A stretch of DNA of 64,000 nt from positions 248,001 through 312,000 of the forward strand of contig NZ_JAHWXN010000001.1 of NCBI RefSeq assembly GCF_023091245.1, read 5' to 3'. The position numbers and the translations under genes were made by a program. Below, one piece after another: positions 51,839-60,530 of this stretch. This DNA is from Microbacterium croceum. GTDB taxonomy: Bacteria; Actinomycetota; Actinomycetes; Actinomycetales; Microbacteriaceae. The notes under the pieces are model-generated. The model had not been told where the DNA came from and ran no database searches. It worked only from the letters and a program-made list of their open reading frames with translations. Position 1 is the stretch's first letter, and each line of letters starts with the position of its first letter.

Positions 51839-52573
51839 ATGAACACCTCTGAATCACAGAACCCCGCTCACACCTCCCGCCCCTTCGGCTACTGGCTGAA
51901 GGCCGCCGACCGCCTGATGGCGGCCGAGTTCGCCACCGCCTTCGAGGGCGAGCACGCGAGTCGCCGCGACTGGCGCCTGCTCAACGTCGTCGACGGCACC
52001 GTCCCGGCCCGCCGCCCCCTGAACGACCACAAGCTGCATCGCCTCATCGCGCGCGGCTGGGTCACATCCGAAGGCGAGGGCTGGACCCTCACCGACGACG
52101 GACGCGCCGCGAAGGATCGCCTCGGTGCGATCGTCGACGGCATCCGCGCGAAGGTCACCGACGCCGTCTCCGAAGAAGAGATGGCGACCACCCTCGCCTC
52201 GCTCGAGAAGATCGCGCGGGCGTTCGGCTGGGACGAGGAGACCCCTCTCCCCCGCGGACGCCGGCACGGTTTCGGCGAGCGTGGGCACGGACGCGGACAC
52301 GGTTTCCCGCGCGGCTTCGGTCGCCCGTTCGGTCCGGATGCTCATGATGGCGAATGCCGCCGCGAGCGCGGCTTCGGTCGTCGGCACGGTTTCGATCCCC
52401 GGCACGGCTTCGGCTCGCGCGGCGACGCCGGACACGAGCACGGCGAGCGCGGTCACCACGAGCGCGACCACCACGAGCGCGGCCACCACGGCCCGCAGCG
52501 CGCGGTCCGCTTCGCGCAGCACGCGTACGAGCGCGGTTTCGACGCGGGCTACTCCCGCGGACGCGACGCCTGA
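51839..52573 (+). CDS. MarR-like winged-helix protein with His/Gly/Arg-rich C-terminal tail
   Basis: 244 residues. Residues 16-133 resemble a MarR winged helix without obvious ligand pocket: FGYWLKAADRLMAAEFATAF, RRDWRLLNVVDG, RLIARGWVTSEGEGWTLTDDGRA, LEKIARAFGWDEE. Residues 139-225 are a disordered tail of His, Gly, Arg, Phe and Asp words (RRHGFGERGHGRGHGFPRGF, HGFDPRHGFG, GERGHHERDHHERGHHG), with over 25 His. It may bind metal or nucleic acid. AAGGAC upstream of the ATG is the site. It is expressed from the same ACATGC region as the divergent MarR and ends at a strong terminator. Confidence 0.7.
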   Translation: MNTSESQNPAHTSRPFGYWLKAADRLMAAEFATAFEGEHASRRDWRLLNVVDGTVPARRPLNDHKLHRLIARGWVTSEGEGWTLTDDGRAAKDRLGAIVDGIRAKVTDAVSEEEMATTLASLEKIARAFGWDEETPLPRGRRHGFGERGHGRGHGFPRGFGRPFGPDAHDGECRRERGFGRRHGFDPRHGFGSRGDAGHEHGERGHHERDHHERGHHGPQRAVRFAQHAYERGFDAGYSRGRDA

Positions 52574-52595
52574 CGCACCCGGTGCACAGACGATG

Positions 52596-52627
52596 AGAGG
52601 GACGGATGCTTCGGCATCCGTCCCTCT
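52596..52627. terminator. Strong UUCG-tetraloop hairpin between convergent genes
   Basis: 14-bp perfect stem AGAGGGACGGATGC with its complement around a TTCG loop. It lies 23 bp past the His-rich gene and 8 bp before the GNAT stop on the other strand, so it can serve both. Confidence 0.8.
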
Positions 52628-52634
52628 TCTCGTC

Positions 52635-53066
52635 TCAGCGTGCGGGCCGCGTCAAGAACATGTCGACCGGGTCCTCGCTGTCGAGCAGGAAGCCGGCACG
52701 GAGATACAGCCGGAGCGCGGGGCTGCCCTGCAGCACGTTGAGCCGGAACGTCTGACCCGCAGCATCCGACAGCACCCGCTCCAGCACGGCACCGCCGATG
52801 CCTCTCCCCTGCAGCGCCGGGTCGAGGTAGAAGTGCTCGATCCACTGCACGTCGTCGTCGGACCGCACCGCGATCGACCCCGCGTCCGCCCCGTCGACCA
52901 CGATCACCCGGGTCGCCTCCGCGCGGAAGGAGTCGAGGAAGCGCTGCCGCACGCGCACCTCATCGAACCGACCGAGCCGCGTGAGGTCATCACGCAGCAC
53001 GACAGCACGTAGTTCGGCGATCCAGGCGGCATCCGCGGGCGCGCTCGGGCGCAGCGTCCATTCCAT
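52635..53066 (-). CDS. GNAT N-acetyltransferase
   Basis: 143 residues. WTLRPSAPADAAWIAELRAVVL at the start, then the acetyl-CoA motif WIEHFYLDPALQGRGIGGAVLERVLSDA (about 80-107, R/Q-x-x-G-x-G/A loop) and the C-terminal FRLNVLQGSPALRLYLRAGF. It acetylates an amine; the acceptor is unknown. The ATG gives MEWTLRP. It is 8 bp after the Pro-rich membrane gene, so probably co-transcribed with it. Confidence 0.85.
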   Translation of the reverse strand: MEWTLRPSAPADAAWIAELRAVVLRDDLTRLGRFDEVRVRQRFLDSFRAEATRVIVVDGADAGSIAVRSDDDVQWIEHFYLDPALQGRGIGGAVLERVLSDAAGQTFRLNVLQGSPALRLYLRAGFLLDSEDPVDMFLTRPAR

Positions 53067-53074
53067 GGCCGCGC

Positions 53075-54076
53075 TCAGATCGGCAGCGCGAGGTAGAACT
53101 GCCGCACCGCGTCGTCGTCGCCCTGCACCTGCAGCACCCATGGCTGCGATTCGTCGCCCGTGACGATCCACAGCACCGTCGTGGAGGTGTCGTCCTGGTA
53201 GGTGTTCTGCGTGCCGCGGCCGTCGTCGTACACGGAGTTCGAGTTCGAAGGCTCGCCGAGCCCGTCTTCGGCGATGGCGAATGCGACCTCGGCCGTCGCG
53301 TCATCCGTGAATCGCCACACCATGAACGAGAGGGAGCCGGCCTCCGACTCGTAGGTGGCCGCCGTCGCCTCCTCGGCGGGCAGTGCAGCCGACTCGGCGG
53401 CGGTCCAGGGATGCATGAGCTGCCACTCGATCGCTCCGTCCGCGCCGATCACCGACGAACCGACCTGCCCGGCGATCTCGGCGCAGAAAGCGGTGCACGG
53501 GTCAGCGGTGAGCGCTTCCGTCGACACGGTCGACGCATCGCCCTCGGTCGTGGTCGCGCCCGAGGGCGCACTGACCGGAGACTCCTCGCCGAACGTGGGG
53601 AACTCGAGACGCGTGCTCGTGGCGAGATAGACGACCAGCGCGATCGCGCCCGCGAAGAGCACGAGCAGGAACACGAAGATCGCCGCCGTCAGCCCGCGGT
53701 AGCCGCCCGACGACACCTCGGGCGTCATCGTCGGCTGCGACCACTCCTCCGACACCGCGGCCGGTGCGTCAGCGGGGTTGGCGGGCCGCGTGCTGCGCCG
53801 GGACGGGACCATCGCCTCGGGCGGAGGCGGAGGGATCACGGAATCGGCCGATGGGATGTCGAGCGGCGGGGGCGGGATCACCGCGTCCGGCGCGTTGGAG
53901 GAGGCCGACGGAAGGAGTCCGTCCGGGATCGGGATCTCGGGCGGGGGCGGAGGGATCACCGGCTCCGGGGTCGCGAGAGGCGAGTCAGCGGGTGACGGCG
54001 CATCAGCGGGCGACGGCGCGTCCGCCGGTGCCGGCGGGGTCTCCGGGTCGTGCGGGGTGGCGCTGTCGTCGCTCAT
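53075..54076 (-). CDS. Pro-rich single-pass membrane protein, unknown
   Basis: 333 residues. Residues 1-125 are a disordered cytoplasmic segment with PSPADAPSPADSP and repeated VIPPPPPE/VIPPPPLD words, each about 20 residues apart. One membrane helix (GLTAAIFVFLLVLFAGAIALVVYLA) near 128-152 leads to a soluble external domain with a Cys pair (DPCTAFCAEIAG) and a Trp-containing C-terminus. GGAGG before the ATG supports this start; an in-frame ATG 13 codons upstream would overlap dcd. It starts 1 bp after dcd. Function unknown. Confidence 0.7.
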   Translation of the reverse strand: MSDDSATPHDPETPPAPADAPSPADAPSPADSPLATPEPVIPPPPPEIPIPDGLLPSASSNAPDAVIPPPPLDIPSADSVIPPPPPEAMVPSRRSTRPANPADAPAAVSEEWSQPTMTPEVSSGGYRGLTAAIFVFLLVLFAGAIALVVYLATSTRLEFPTFGEESPVSAPSGATTTEGDASTVSTEALTADPCTAFCAEIAGQVGSSVIGADGAIEWQLMHPWTAAESAALPAEEATAATYESEAGSLSFMVWRFTDDATAEVAFAIAEDGLGEPSNSNSVYDDGRGTQNTYQDDTSTTVLWIVTGDESQPWVLQVQGDDDAVRQFYLALPI

Positions 54077-54077
54077 G

Positions 54078-54683
54078 TCAGCCTCCGACGGCTCCGACGT
54101 CTGTCGTGCCGACATCCGTCCGGTGGAAGTTCTGGAAGGAGCGGGATGCCGTCGGGCCCCGCTGCCCCTGGTAGCGGTTGCCGTAGGGACCGGAACCGTA
54201 GGGGTTCTCGGTCGGCGAGGTCAGACGGAAGAAGCAGAGCTGCCCGATCTTCATGCCCGGCCACAGCTTGATCGGCAGGGTCGCGACGTTCGCGAGCTCG
54301 AGGGTCACGTGCCCCGTGAAGCCCGGGTCGATGAACCCGGCCGTCGAGTGCGTGATGAGCCCCAGGCGCCCGAGCGAGGACTTGCCCTCCAGTCGCGCGG
54401 CGACGTCGTCGGGCAGGGTGACCTGCTCGAACGTCGCCCCGAGCGCGAACTCGCCGGGGTGCAGGATGAACGGCTCATCGGGATCGACCTCGATCAGCCG
54501 CGTGAGCTCCGGCTGATCGACCGAGGGATCGATGAACGGATACTTGTGGTTGTCGAACAACCGGAAGTACCGGTCGAGACGCACGTCGATGCTCGAAGGT
54601 TGGATCATCTCCGGCGCGTGCGGTTCCAGGCCGATACGGCCCGATGCGAGTTCTGCCCTGATGTCGCGGTCGCTGAGAAGCAC
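54078..54683 (-). CDS. dcd: dCTP deaminase
   Basis: 201 residues. Starts [21 protein letters not shown] and has [108 protein letters not shown] and the C-terminal Gly-Tyr-rich tail. It converts dCTP to dUTP, or in the bifunctional actinobacterial form to dUMP and pyrophosphate, for dTMP synthesis. The catalytic Glu/Ser/Arg set of the SSLGR and [10 protein letters not shown] blocks is present. Confidence 0.93.
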   Translation of the reverse strand: MLLSDRDIRAELASGRIGLEPHAPEMIQPSSIDVRLDRYFRLFDNHKYPFIDPSVDQPELTRLIEVDPDEPFILHPGEFALGATFEQVTLPDDVAARLEGKSSLGRLGLITHSTAGFIDPGFTGHVTLELANVATLPIKLWPGMKIGQLCFFRLTSPTENPYGSGPYGNRYQGQRGPTASRSFQNFHRTDVGTTDVGAVGG

Positions 54684-54778
54684 GGGTTCAGCCTAGTTGC
54701 CCCGGCCGAGTCGGCGCTTTTGCCATACGGCGGTCGGCAGGTAGGCTGGCGTTCACCTGTTCCTCCCGGCGCAGGTTC

Positions 54779-54852
54779 GGGACTGTAGTTCAATGGCAGA
54801 ACTTCTGCTTCCCAAGCAGATAGCGCGGGTTCGATTCCCGTCAGTCCCTCCA
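54779..54852 (+). tRNA. tRNA-Gly(CCC)
   Basis: A cloverleaf can be traced: acceptor GGGACTG with CAGTCCC, anticodon arm TCTGC-TTCCCAA-GCAGA giving anticodon CCC, T arm CGGG-TTCGATT-CCCG, discriminator T and an encoded CCA ending at 54852. It reads GGG glycine codons. Confidence 0.92.
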
Positions 54853-54951
54853 CTTTCGCTCGCAGAGCTGTTCCGGGCTCCTGGCTCACCTCGTGACTGC
54901 AGCTCGGACGAGAACTTCCCTCGATGCCCTACGGGCGGCGCGATCGCCCTG

Positions 54952-55515
54952 TCATTCGTTGATCCATCCCTGTAAGTCTGTCCACACCGCCGTCAGGGCA
55001 TCCTCGAACGAGAGGTCGGAGGGCCCTTCCAGCCATCTGTCCATCGCGAGGTCGAAACAGGTCACGGCGAGGGCTGCCAAGGTGTGTGCGTGCACAGGGT
55101 CGATGCCCCGTTGGCCCAATGCGCCTTCGATGGCGAGCGCGAGGTGATGACTGCGCAGAAGATCACGCTCGTGCAGCGCGGGTTCGCTGCGGATGATGCG
55201 GCGCCGCCGTGCGATCTGCTCTCGCCAGCCCTGGATGCCTCGGCATGCGGCTGCCAGGCCTGCGCGCACGGTGGCCGTTCCGCCGCAATCTTGTGGGATG
55301 GACGCCATGAAGTCGCCCACCGCTTGGGGGAGCTCGCGATCTCGGAGGAACAGCACATCGCGTTTGTCGGAGAAGTGGCGAAAGAACGTCCGTGTGGTCA
55401 ACCCCGCTGCCTCGGCGATCTGGGGAACCGTGGTTCCCGCGTATCCCTGCTCCGCGAACAGGGTCATCGCGGCAGCTTCCAACCGCAACGCGGCATCCGG
55501 GGACCAACGAGGCAT
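54952..55515 (-). CDS. TetR-family transcriptional repressor
   Basis: 187 residues. TetR helix-turn-helix AMTLFAEQGYAGTTVPQIAEAAGLTTRTFFRHFSDKRDVLFLRD (about 16-60) and a helical ligand domain. The start MPRWSPDAALRLEAAA lies 10 bp from the first of two 17-bp palindromes, and the divergent dehydrogenase lies on the other side of them, so it represses both genes. The dehydrogenase and its inducer are probably quinones or enones (inference). Confidence 0.88.
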   Translation of the reverse strand: MPRWSPDAALRLEAAAMTLFAEQGYAGTTVPQIAEAAGLTTRTFFRHFSDKRDVLFLRDRELPQAVGDFMASIPQDCGGTATVRAGLAAACRGIQGWREQIARRRRIIRSEPALHERDLLRSHHLALAIEGALGQRGIDPVHAHTLAALAVTCFDLAMDRWLEGPSDLSFEDALTAVWTDLQGWINE

Positions 55516-55524
55516 AGCTCCATG

Positions 55525-55571
55525 ATGACACGAACTGTCATAAGATGAGTGGTGATGACACGAGATGTCAT
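55525..55571. promoter_or_regulatory. Two identical-format TetR operators
   Basis: ATGACA-CGAAC-TGTCAT (55525-55541) and ATGACA-CGAGA-TGTCAT (55555-55571): two 17-bp palindromes, centres 30 bp apart, in the spacer between the divergent TetR and dehydrogenase genes. Confidence 0.8.
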
Positions 55572-55587
55572 CAGGCACAGAGAACGG

Positions 55588-56727
55588 ATGCTGATGAGCG
55601 ACAACATGGCGGCGTGGATCGATTCTCCCTATGCGGACCTGACGATCCGAGAGGCTCCGATGCCGAAGCCGGGGCCGAGGCAGCTGGTGATCGAGGTGCG
55701 CGCGGTGGCGGTGAATCCGCTCGATGCGATCATCCAGTCCAACGGCACCGTCATGTACGGCTGGCTGCGTTACCCGGTGATCCTCGGGGAGGACGTCGCG
55801 GGCGTCGTCGTCGACACCGGTGCCGGCGTCGACGACTTCGCCATCGGAGACCGGGTCGTGGCGTACGCAATGGGCTTGGAGAAGGGCCGGGACGCCGTCT
55901 CGGAGAGCGGCTTCCAGTCCCACGCCGCGGTCGACGCGAGCCTGGCCGCCATTCTGCCGGCCACGACCGCGTTCGAGGATGCCGCCGTCCTGCCGCTGGC
56001 GATATCGACGGCGGCGGCCGGCTTGTTCGAGAAGGAGCTGCTGGGACTGGACTACTCCCGTCTCGGAAGCGCGGCACCTCGCGACGAGGTCGTCGTGATC
56101 TGGGGAGGTGCGACGGCGGTCGGAGGCAATGCGATCCAACTCGCCCGGGCCGCCGGCTATCGCGTCATCACGACAGCATCTGCGAAGAACCACCAACGGA
56201 TGAGGCAGCTGGGAGCGGAAGCCGTCTTCGACTACCACGAGCCGCAGACTCCGAATCGGATCATCGAAGCGGTCGGCGGCTCCGCGGTGGCGGGGATCCT
56301 CGCCGTCGCGGTGGGATCGGCCGAGCCCTGTCTGCGGATCGCGCGCGCCACCGGTGCCACGCAGATCGCGATGGCGAGCCCTCCCGTGTCTTTCTACGAA
56401 CAACCGCGCCTTCGCGGCCTCTCCCTCGCCCGCATCCGCCTCTTCCTGAAGCTCGGAACGCGCACGGCGCTTCTGCAGGTGCGCAGTCGCGCCCGCGGCA
56501 TCAGAGCGACATTCATCTGGGGGAGCGCCATCGCCACTTCTCCCGTGGGCCCGGCCGTCTGGGCCGGGTATCTCCCTGCCGCCCTCGCCTCGGGCAGCCA
56601 CCGTCTCTACCCCGAAGCCCACATCACAGGGCACGGACTTCGGGCGATCCAGGAGGCCATCGACGACCTTCGCCGCGGCGTATCGGCGCGGAAACTCGTC
56701 ATCACCCTCGAGCACGAAGCGAAGTAG
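55588..56727 (+). CDS. MDR-family oxidoreductase (quinone reductase/alcohol dehydrogenase-like)
   Basis: 379 residues. N-terminal GroES-like domain PRQLVIEVRAVAVNPLDAIIQSNGTVMYGWLRYPVILGEDVAGVVVDTGAGVDDFAIGDRVVAY, then the Rossmann domain VVIWGGATAVGGNAIQLARAAGYRVITTASAKN. It lacks the zinc ligands of true alcohol dehydrogenases and resembles NADPH quinone or enoyl reductases. It reduces an electrophilic compound. Controlled by the divergent TetR. The ATG at 55588 is taken; the ATG two codons later is equally possible. Confidence 0.85.
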   Translation: MLMSDNMAAWIDSPYADLTIREAPMPKPGPRQLVIEVRAVAVNPLDAIIQSNGTVMYGWLRYPVILGEDVAGVVVDTGAGVDDFAIGDRVVAYAMGLEKGRDAVSESGFQSHAAVDASLAAILPATTAFEDAAVLPLAISTAAAGLFEKELLGLDYSRLGSAAPRDEVVVIWGGATAVGGNAIQLARAAGYRVITTASAKNHQRMRQLGAEAVFDYHEPQTPNRIIEAVGGSAVAGILAVAVGSAEPCLRIARATGATQIAMASPPVSFYEQPRLRGLSLARIRLFLKLGTRTALLQVRSRARGIRATFIWGSAIATSPVGPAVWAGYLPAALASGSHRLYPEAHITGHGLRAIQEAIDDLRRGVSARKLVITLEHEAK

Positions 56728-56778
56728 CTCAAGGACGTCCGGAAGGGCTCTGGACCTGACAACAGAGTCATCACCAGA

Positions 56779-57102
56779 TCATGGCGTGTTTCCGGGACGC
56801 TTCGGCGGTTGCGCTGACAGCGAGTTCAGCGAGCTGGACCTCGCCACGAGCCGTCGGTTATTGCGCCGGATGCGGAGGATGCTCAGGACCTGCGAGACCG
56901 CGAGCAGGATCATCGCCGCGGCGGTCCACCATACGGTCGATCCGAGGACACCGGCCAGAAGCAGGATCACGAGGACGACGGCGAACGTCCCGACGATTCC
57001 GAGCGCCCACCAGTAGGAGGTCGTGCTGCGTATCTGTGGGATCATCTCCCCCACGATTCCAGCTGCCGAGCGCCCGGACAATCCCTTCTCCCGCCGAGAC
57101 AT
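56779..57102 (-). CDS. Small membrane protein, unknown
   Basis: 107 residues. Two hydrophobic helices (YWWALGIVGTFAVVLVILLLAGVLG and TVWWTAAAMILLAVSQVLSILRI) and basic ends (RRNNRRLVARSS). A longer start at 57147 is possible; MSRREKGLSGRS at 57102 has AGAGG in front. Convergent with the MDR gene and divergent from the acyl-CoA ligase. No family recognised. Confidence 0.55.
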   Translation of the reverse strand: MSRREKGLSGRSAAGIVGEMIPQIRSTTSYWWALGIVGTFAVVLVILLLAGVLGSTVWWTAAAMILLAVSQVLSILRIRRNNRRLVARSSSLNSLSAQPPKRPGNTP

Positions 57103-57220
57103 CCCGACATCACCTCTCGTCGAAATGAATGCCATCCGAATCCGCATCGGCTCCGAACAAAGCAGAGAGGGCGGTACTCGCGCGCCCGCGACCTGGCCCC
57201 ATGACCCGAGAGGAGCCCCG

Positions 57221-59080
57221 ATGATCGAGTCATCGACGCCCCCGCTTGCCGACCTCGACGGCTACCGCAACGTCACCGATCTGCTGGTCGCGCGCGTGCA
57301 CACGGCTCCCGATCATGTCGCCTTCGAGGTCGAGGGAGCGGATGCCGCCTCCTCGGGCAGCTGGCATCCGGTCACCACGGCCGTGTTCGCGGACTCGGTG
57401 CGGGCCCTCGCGAAGGGGTTCATCGCCCAGGGGATCGAGGCGGGCGATGCGATCGCGATCATGGCGCCGACGCGCTACGAATGGGCCGTCGCCGACCTGG
57501 CCGCCTGGTACGCCGGAGCGGTCGTCGTGCCGATCTACGACACCTCCTCGCCTTCTCAGGTGGACGCGATCGTCGCCGACGCCGAGGTGCGTCTCGGCAT
57601 CGGCGGCACTTGGAGGCACGCGTCCCTCCTGCAGGCAGCCCTCGCGCAGACGCCGGGGGTCACTCTCGGCGCGTGGACGATGGATGCCGGAGACTCCCCC
57701 GACACGGGCGCCGCGGCATCCGGCTCTCTCCTCGACCTGGTGACACGAGGCGCCGACGTCTCCGACGAGGAGCTCGAGGCCCGCCGAGCATCCGCTTCCC
57801 AGGACGATCCCGCGACCATCGTCTACACCTCGGGCACCACCGGCGAACCCAAGGGCGTCGTGCTCACGCACCGGAACTTCCTCGGCCAGGTGCTGAACAT
57901 CGCCGCCGCGTATCGCGAGATCGTGAACGAAGACGGCAACACCGTCATCTTCCTGCCGCTCGCGCATGTGCTGGCACGCGGGCTGCAGCTGATCTGCCTG
58001 GCCAGCGGCATGCGCATCGCGCACCTGTCCGACCCGTCGACGGTCGTCGCCACCCTCGACACCCTGCGCCCGACCTTCCTGGTCGTCGTGCCGCGAGTGC
58101 TCGAGAAGATCCAGGCGGCCGCCGCCTCCAAGGCCGCCGACAAGGGTCTGACCCGCGTGTGGACCGCCGCCCGATCGACGGCCGTCGCGTGGGGCCGTCG
58201 CGCCGAGCGGATCGACGCCGGGCGCCGTGTCCGCAGAGACCTCGGGCTCCGCCTGCGCCACCGTCTCTTCGAGGCGCTGTTCTTCGGGCGACTGCGCACC
58301 GTGATGGGCGGGCGCGTCGGGTACATCCTGTCGGGCGGCGCCGCCCTCGACCCGGAGCTCTCGCTCTTCTTCCGCGGCATCGGAGTGCCCGTCATCGAGG
58401 GCTACGGGCTGACCGAGACGACCGCACCGCTCACCGGCAACCTGCCCGGCCGCATCACCTCGGGGACCGTCGGGTCACCGCTCCCGGGACTCACCGTGCG
58501 CATCAGCGACGACGGCGAGGTGCTCGCCCGCGGCATCGGGGTCTTCGGCGGCTATCGCAACCCCGCGCACGACGAGGACGCCTTCATCGACGGCTTCTTC
58601 CGCACCGGCGACCTCGGACGACTCGACGAGCAGGGCAAGCTCATCCTCGACGGCCGACTGAAAGACGTGATCGTCACCTCGAACGGCAAGACGATCGTGC
58701 CCACCCGCTGGGAGAGCGCGGTGGAAGCGGATCCGCTCGTGTCGCATGCCGTCATGGTCGGCGAGGGAAAGCCGTACCTCTCCGCACTCCTGGTGCTCGA
58801 CCCGGAGCAGACCAGGGAGTGGGCGACCGCCGAGGGCATCATCATTCCCCTGTCGGTGCAGCCCGACATCCGCGCCGTGACCGATCCGACGCTGCGCGCC
58901 CACCTGCAGAAAGCGGTCGACGCCGCCAACGCGCTCGTCGCGCGCAGCGAACAGGTGCGCCGCTTCAGCGTCGTCTTCGCCGACCTCGAGGACCGCACGC
59001 TCGTCACCCCCACCATGAAGCTCAAGCGGAGCGTCGTGCTGGATCGCGCGGCCGTCACCGTCGAAGACCTGTACCTCTGA
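57221..59080 (+). CDS. AMP-dependent acyl-CoA synthetase (long-chain type)
   Basis: 619 residues, ANL superfamily. Core motifs: TIVYTSGTTGEPKGVVLTHRN (P-loop), VIEGYGLTETTAPLTGN, and FFRTGDLGRLDEQGKLILDGRLKDVIVTSNGKTI with the hinge. It activates a fatty acid with ATP to acyl-AMP and acyl-CoA. Gap-free to the family's usual length. AGGAGC lies 5 bases before the ATG. It runs into the DUF1295 gene after 16 bp, so they probably share an mRNA. Confidence 0.92.
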   Translation: MIESSTPPLADLDGYRNVTDLLVARVHTAPDHVAFEVEGADAASSGSWHPVTTAVFADSVRALAKGFIAQGIEAGDAIAIMAPTRYEWAVADLAAWYAGAVVVPIYDTSSPSQVDAIVADAEVRLGIGGTWRHASLLQAALAQTPGVTLGAWTMDAGDSPDTGAAASGSLLDLVTRGADVSDEELEARRASASQDDPATIVYTSGTTGEPKGVVLTHRNFLGQVLNIAAAYREIVNEDGNTVIFLPLAHVLARGLQLICLASGMRIAHLSDPSTVVATLDTLRPTFLVVVPRVLEKIQAAAASKAADKGLTRVWTAARSTAVAWGRRAERIDAGRRVRRDLGLRLRHRLFEALFFGRLRTVMGGRVGYILSGGAALDPELSLFFRGIGVPVIEGYGLTETTAPLTGNLPGRITSGTVGSPLPGLTVRISDDGEVLARGIGVFGGYRNPAHDEDAFIDGFFRTGDLGRLDEQGKLILDGRLKDVIVTSNGKTIVPTRWESAVEADPLVSHAVMVGEGKPYLSALLVLDPEQTREWATAEGIIIPLSVQPDIRAVTDPTLRAHLQKAVDAANALVARSEQVRRFSVVFADLEDRTLVTPTMKLKRSVVLDRAAVTVEDLYL

Positions 59081-59096
59081 GAACAGAAAGAACACC

Positions 59097-60023
59097 ATGT
59101 CCTCCCCGACGCCCACCAGCCCCACGTCCTCGCGCTCGTCGCTCATCGCGATCATCGCCGCCCTCGTGATCGGAGCCCTCGTCGCCCTCGCCGGCAGCCA
59201 GAACAGCGCGACGCTCGGCGGCATCCCCCTGTTCGCCCTCGCCGTCGCCGCGGCGTTCGCGATCCAGATCATCGCGTTCATCCCGGCAATGATCCTGCGC
59301 ACCGAGCGGTTCTTCGACCTCACCGGCAGCCTCACCTTCTTCGCGATCTCGGCTGCCCTCGTGCTGCTGACCCCGATGCCCGATGCGCGCAGCTGGATCC
59401 TCGCGGCGATGGTGATGCTGTGGGCCGTGCGTCTCGGTTCCTTCCTGGCGCTGCGCGTGCACAAGGCCGGATCCGACGGACGATTCGACGAGATCAAGCG
59501 GTCGCCCCTGCGGTTCCTGCAGGTGTGGGTGATCCAGGGCGCGTGGGTGTCGCTGACCGCTGCGGCGGCGTGGATCGCGATCAGCACGGATGCCAGTGCC
59601 CGCGCCCCGCTCGGCTGGCTGAGCATCGTGGGAATCGTCGTGTGGGTGGTCGGCATGGTGATCGAGATCGTCGCCGATGCGCAGAAGTCGGCGTTCCGCG
59701 CCGACCCGCGCAACAAGGACGAGTTCATCCGCACCGGACTGTGGTCGCGCTCACGCCACCCCAACTACTTCGGCGAGATCGTGATCTGGGTGGGCGTGTT
59801 CCTCACCGCCGCCCCGGTGCTCGTCGGATGGCAGTGGGTCGCTGTGCTCTCGCCGCTGTTCGTCATCCTGCTGCTCACGCGGGTCAGCGGCATCCCGCTG
59901 CTGGAGGCCCGCGCCGAGAAGAAGTGGGGCGATCGCGCCGACTACATCGCGTACCGCGAGAGCACGCCGGCGCTGATCCCTCGGCTCACGCGGGCGACGG
60001 TGCGGGAGCGCTCCGCGTCCTGA
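59097..60023 (+). CDS. DUF1295 membrane protein (isoprenylcysteine-methyltransferase/5-alpha-reductase-like)
   Basis: 308 residues with seven or eight predicted helices. The C-terminal half has the DUF1295 signature IEIVADAQKSAFRADPRNKDEFIRTGLWSRSRHPNYFGEIVIWVGVFLTAAPVL, shared with steroid 5-alpha-reductases and isoprenylcysteine carboxyl methyltransferases, and a closing ARAEKKWGDRADYIAYRESTPALIP. It may reduce or methylate a lipid. It probably shares an mRNA with the acyl-CoA ligase. Confidence 0.85.
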   Translation: MSSPTPTSPTSSRSSLIAIIAALVIGALVALAGSQNSATLGGIPLFALAVAAAFAIQIIAFIPAMILRTERFFDLTGSLTFFAISAALVLLTPMPDARSWILAAMVMLWAVRLGSFLALRVHKAGSDGRFDEIKRSPLRFLQVWVIQGAWVSLTAAAAWIAISTDASARAPLGWLSIVGIVVWVVGMVIEIVADAQKSAFRADPRNKDEFIRTGLWSRSRHPNYFGEIVIWVGVFLTAAPVLVGWQWVAVLSPLFVILLLTRVSGIPLLEARAEKKWGDRADYIAYRESTPALIPRLTRATVRERSAS

Positions 60024-60073
60024 CCGGCGCCCCGATACCGGCCCCGCGACGCTGAGGAGTCGACACCTGACGC

Positions 60074-60131
60074 TGAGGGGTCAAGACACGCCGGGCCGCG
60101 CGCCTCGGGGACGGCGTGTCTTGACCCCTCA
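60074..60131. repeat. GAGGGGTCAAGACACGCC-type palindrome, copy 1
   Basis: 20-bp perfect arms around an 18-base GC loop. It lies between convergent genes, so it can act as a bidirectional terminator. A second copy is at 62652-62707. Confidence 0.75.
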
Positions 60132-60201
60132 CCTGTGGGCGAGGCGCCGTACACACGGCGGAAGCGGCACTTCGCCCTCTCGTGCGGGCGAGCCGGGCGG
60201 C

Positions 60202-60405
60202 TCATCCGCGCGAAACCAGGGCGCTGCGCACGAGGGCGATGACGGCCTCGTTCCCGTGGTGCGTGACCCAGGCGTCGGCCAAGGTCTTCCCGCCGATTCG
60301 CAAGGCCTGGCGCAGCCCTTCCTTGACGGCGGGGTCGGATGCGATGTCCGTAAAGACTGAGCGGAGGCTCGGGGCGTGGATCGCAGGTGCGGGGGTGATG
60401 GTCAT
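60202..60405 (-). CDS. Small hypothetical protein
   Basis: 67 residues from the ATG at 60405, which has AAGGAGAAGACG in front. Sequence TITPAPAIHAPSLRSVFTDIASDPAVKEGLRQALRIGGKTLADAWVTHHGNEAVIALVRSALVSRG has two helices and no Cys. It is divergent from the 653-residue repeat protein. Function unknown. Confidence 0.5.
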   Translation of the reverse strand: MTITPAPAIHAPSLRSVFTDIASDPAVKEGLRQALRIGGKTLADAWVTHHGNEAVIALVRSALVSRG

Positions 60406-60530
60406 CGTCTTCTCCTTCACGTGGCCGCCGACTCTCGGGGCCGTAATCATCGTGATGCGCTCGCGAAGGAGACAGAAGTTCCGCGCTGTCTGGACAGCGC
60501 GCCAGTCTGTCCGGATGACAAGATCAGTCC

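Noticed and set aside
54684..54951. Integration site at the tRNA-Gly
   Set aside because: No integrase gene, no direct repeat of the tRNA 3' end and ordinary genes on both sides.
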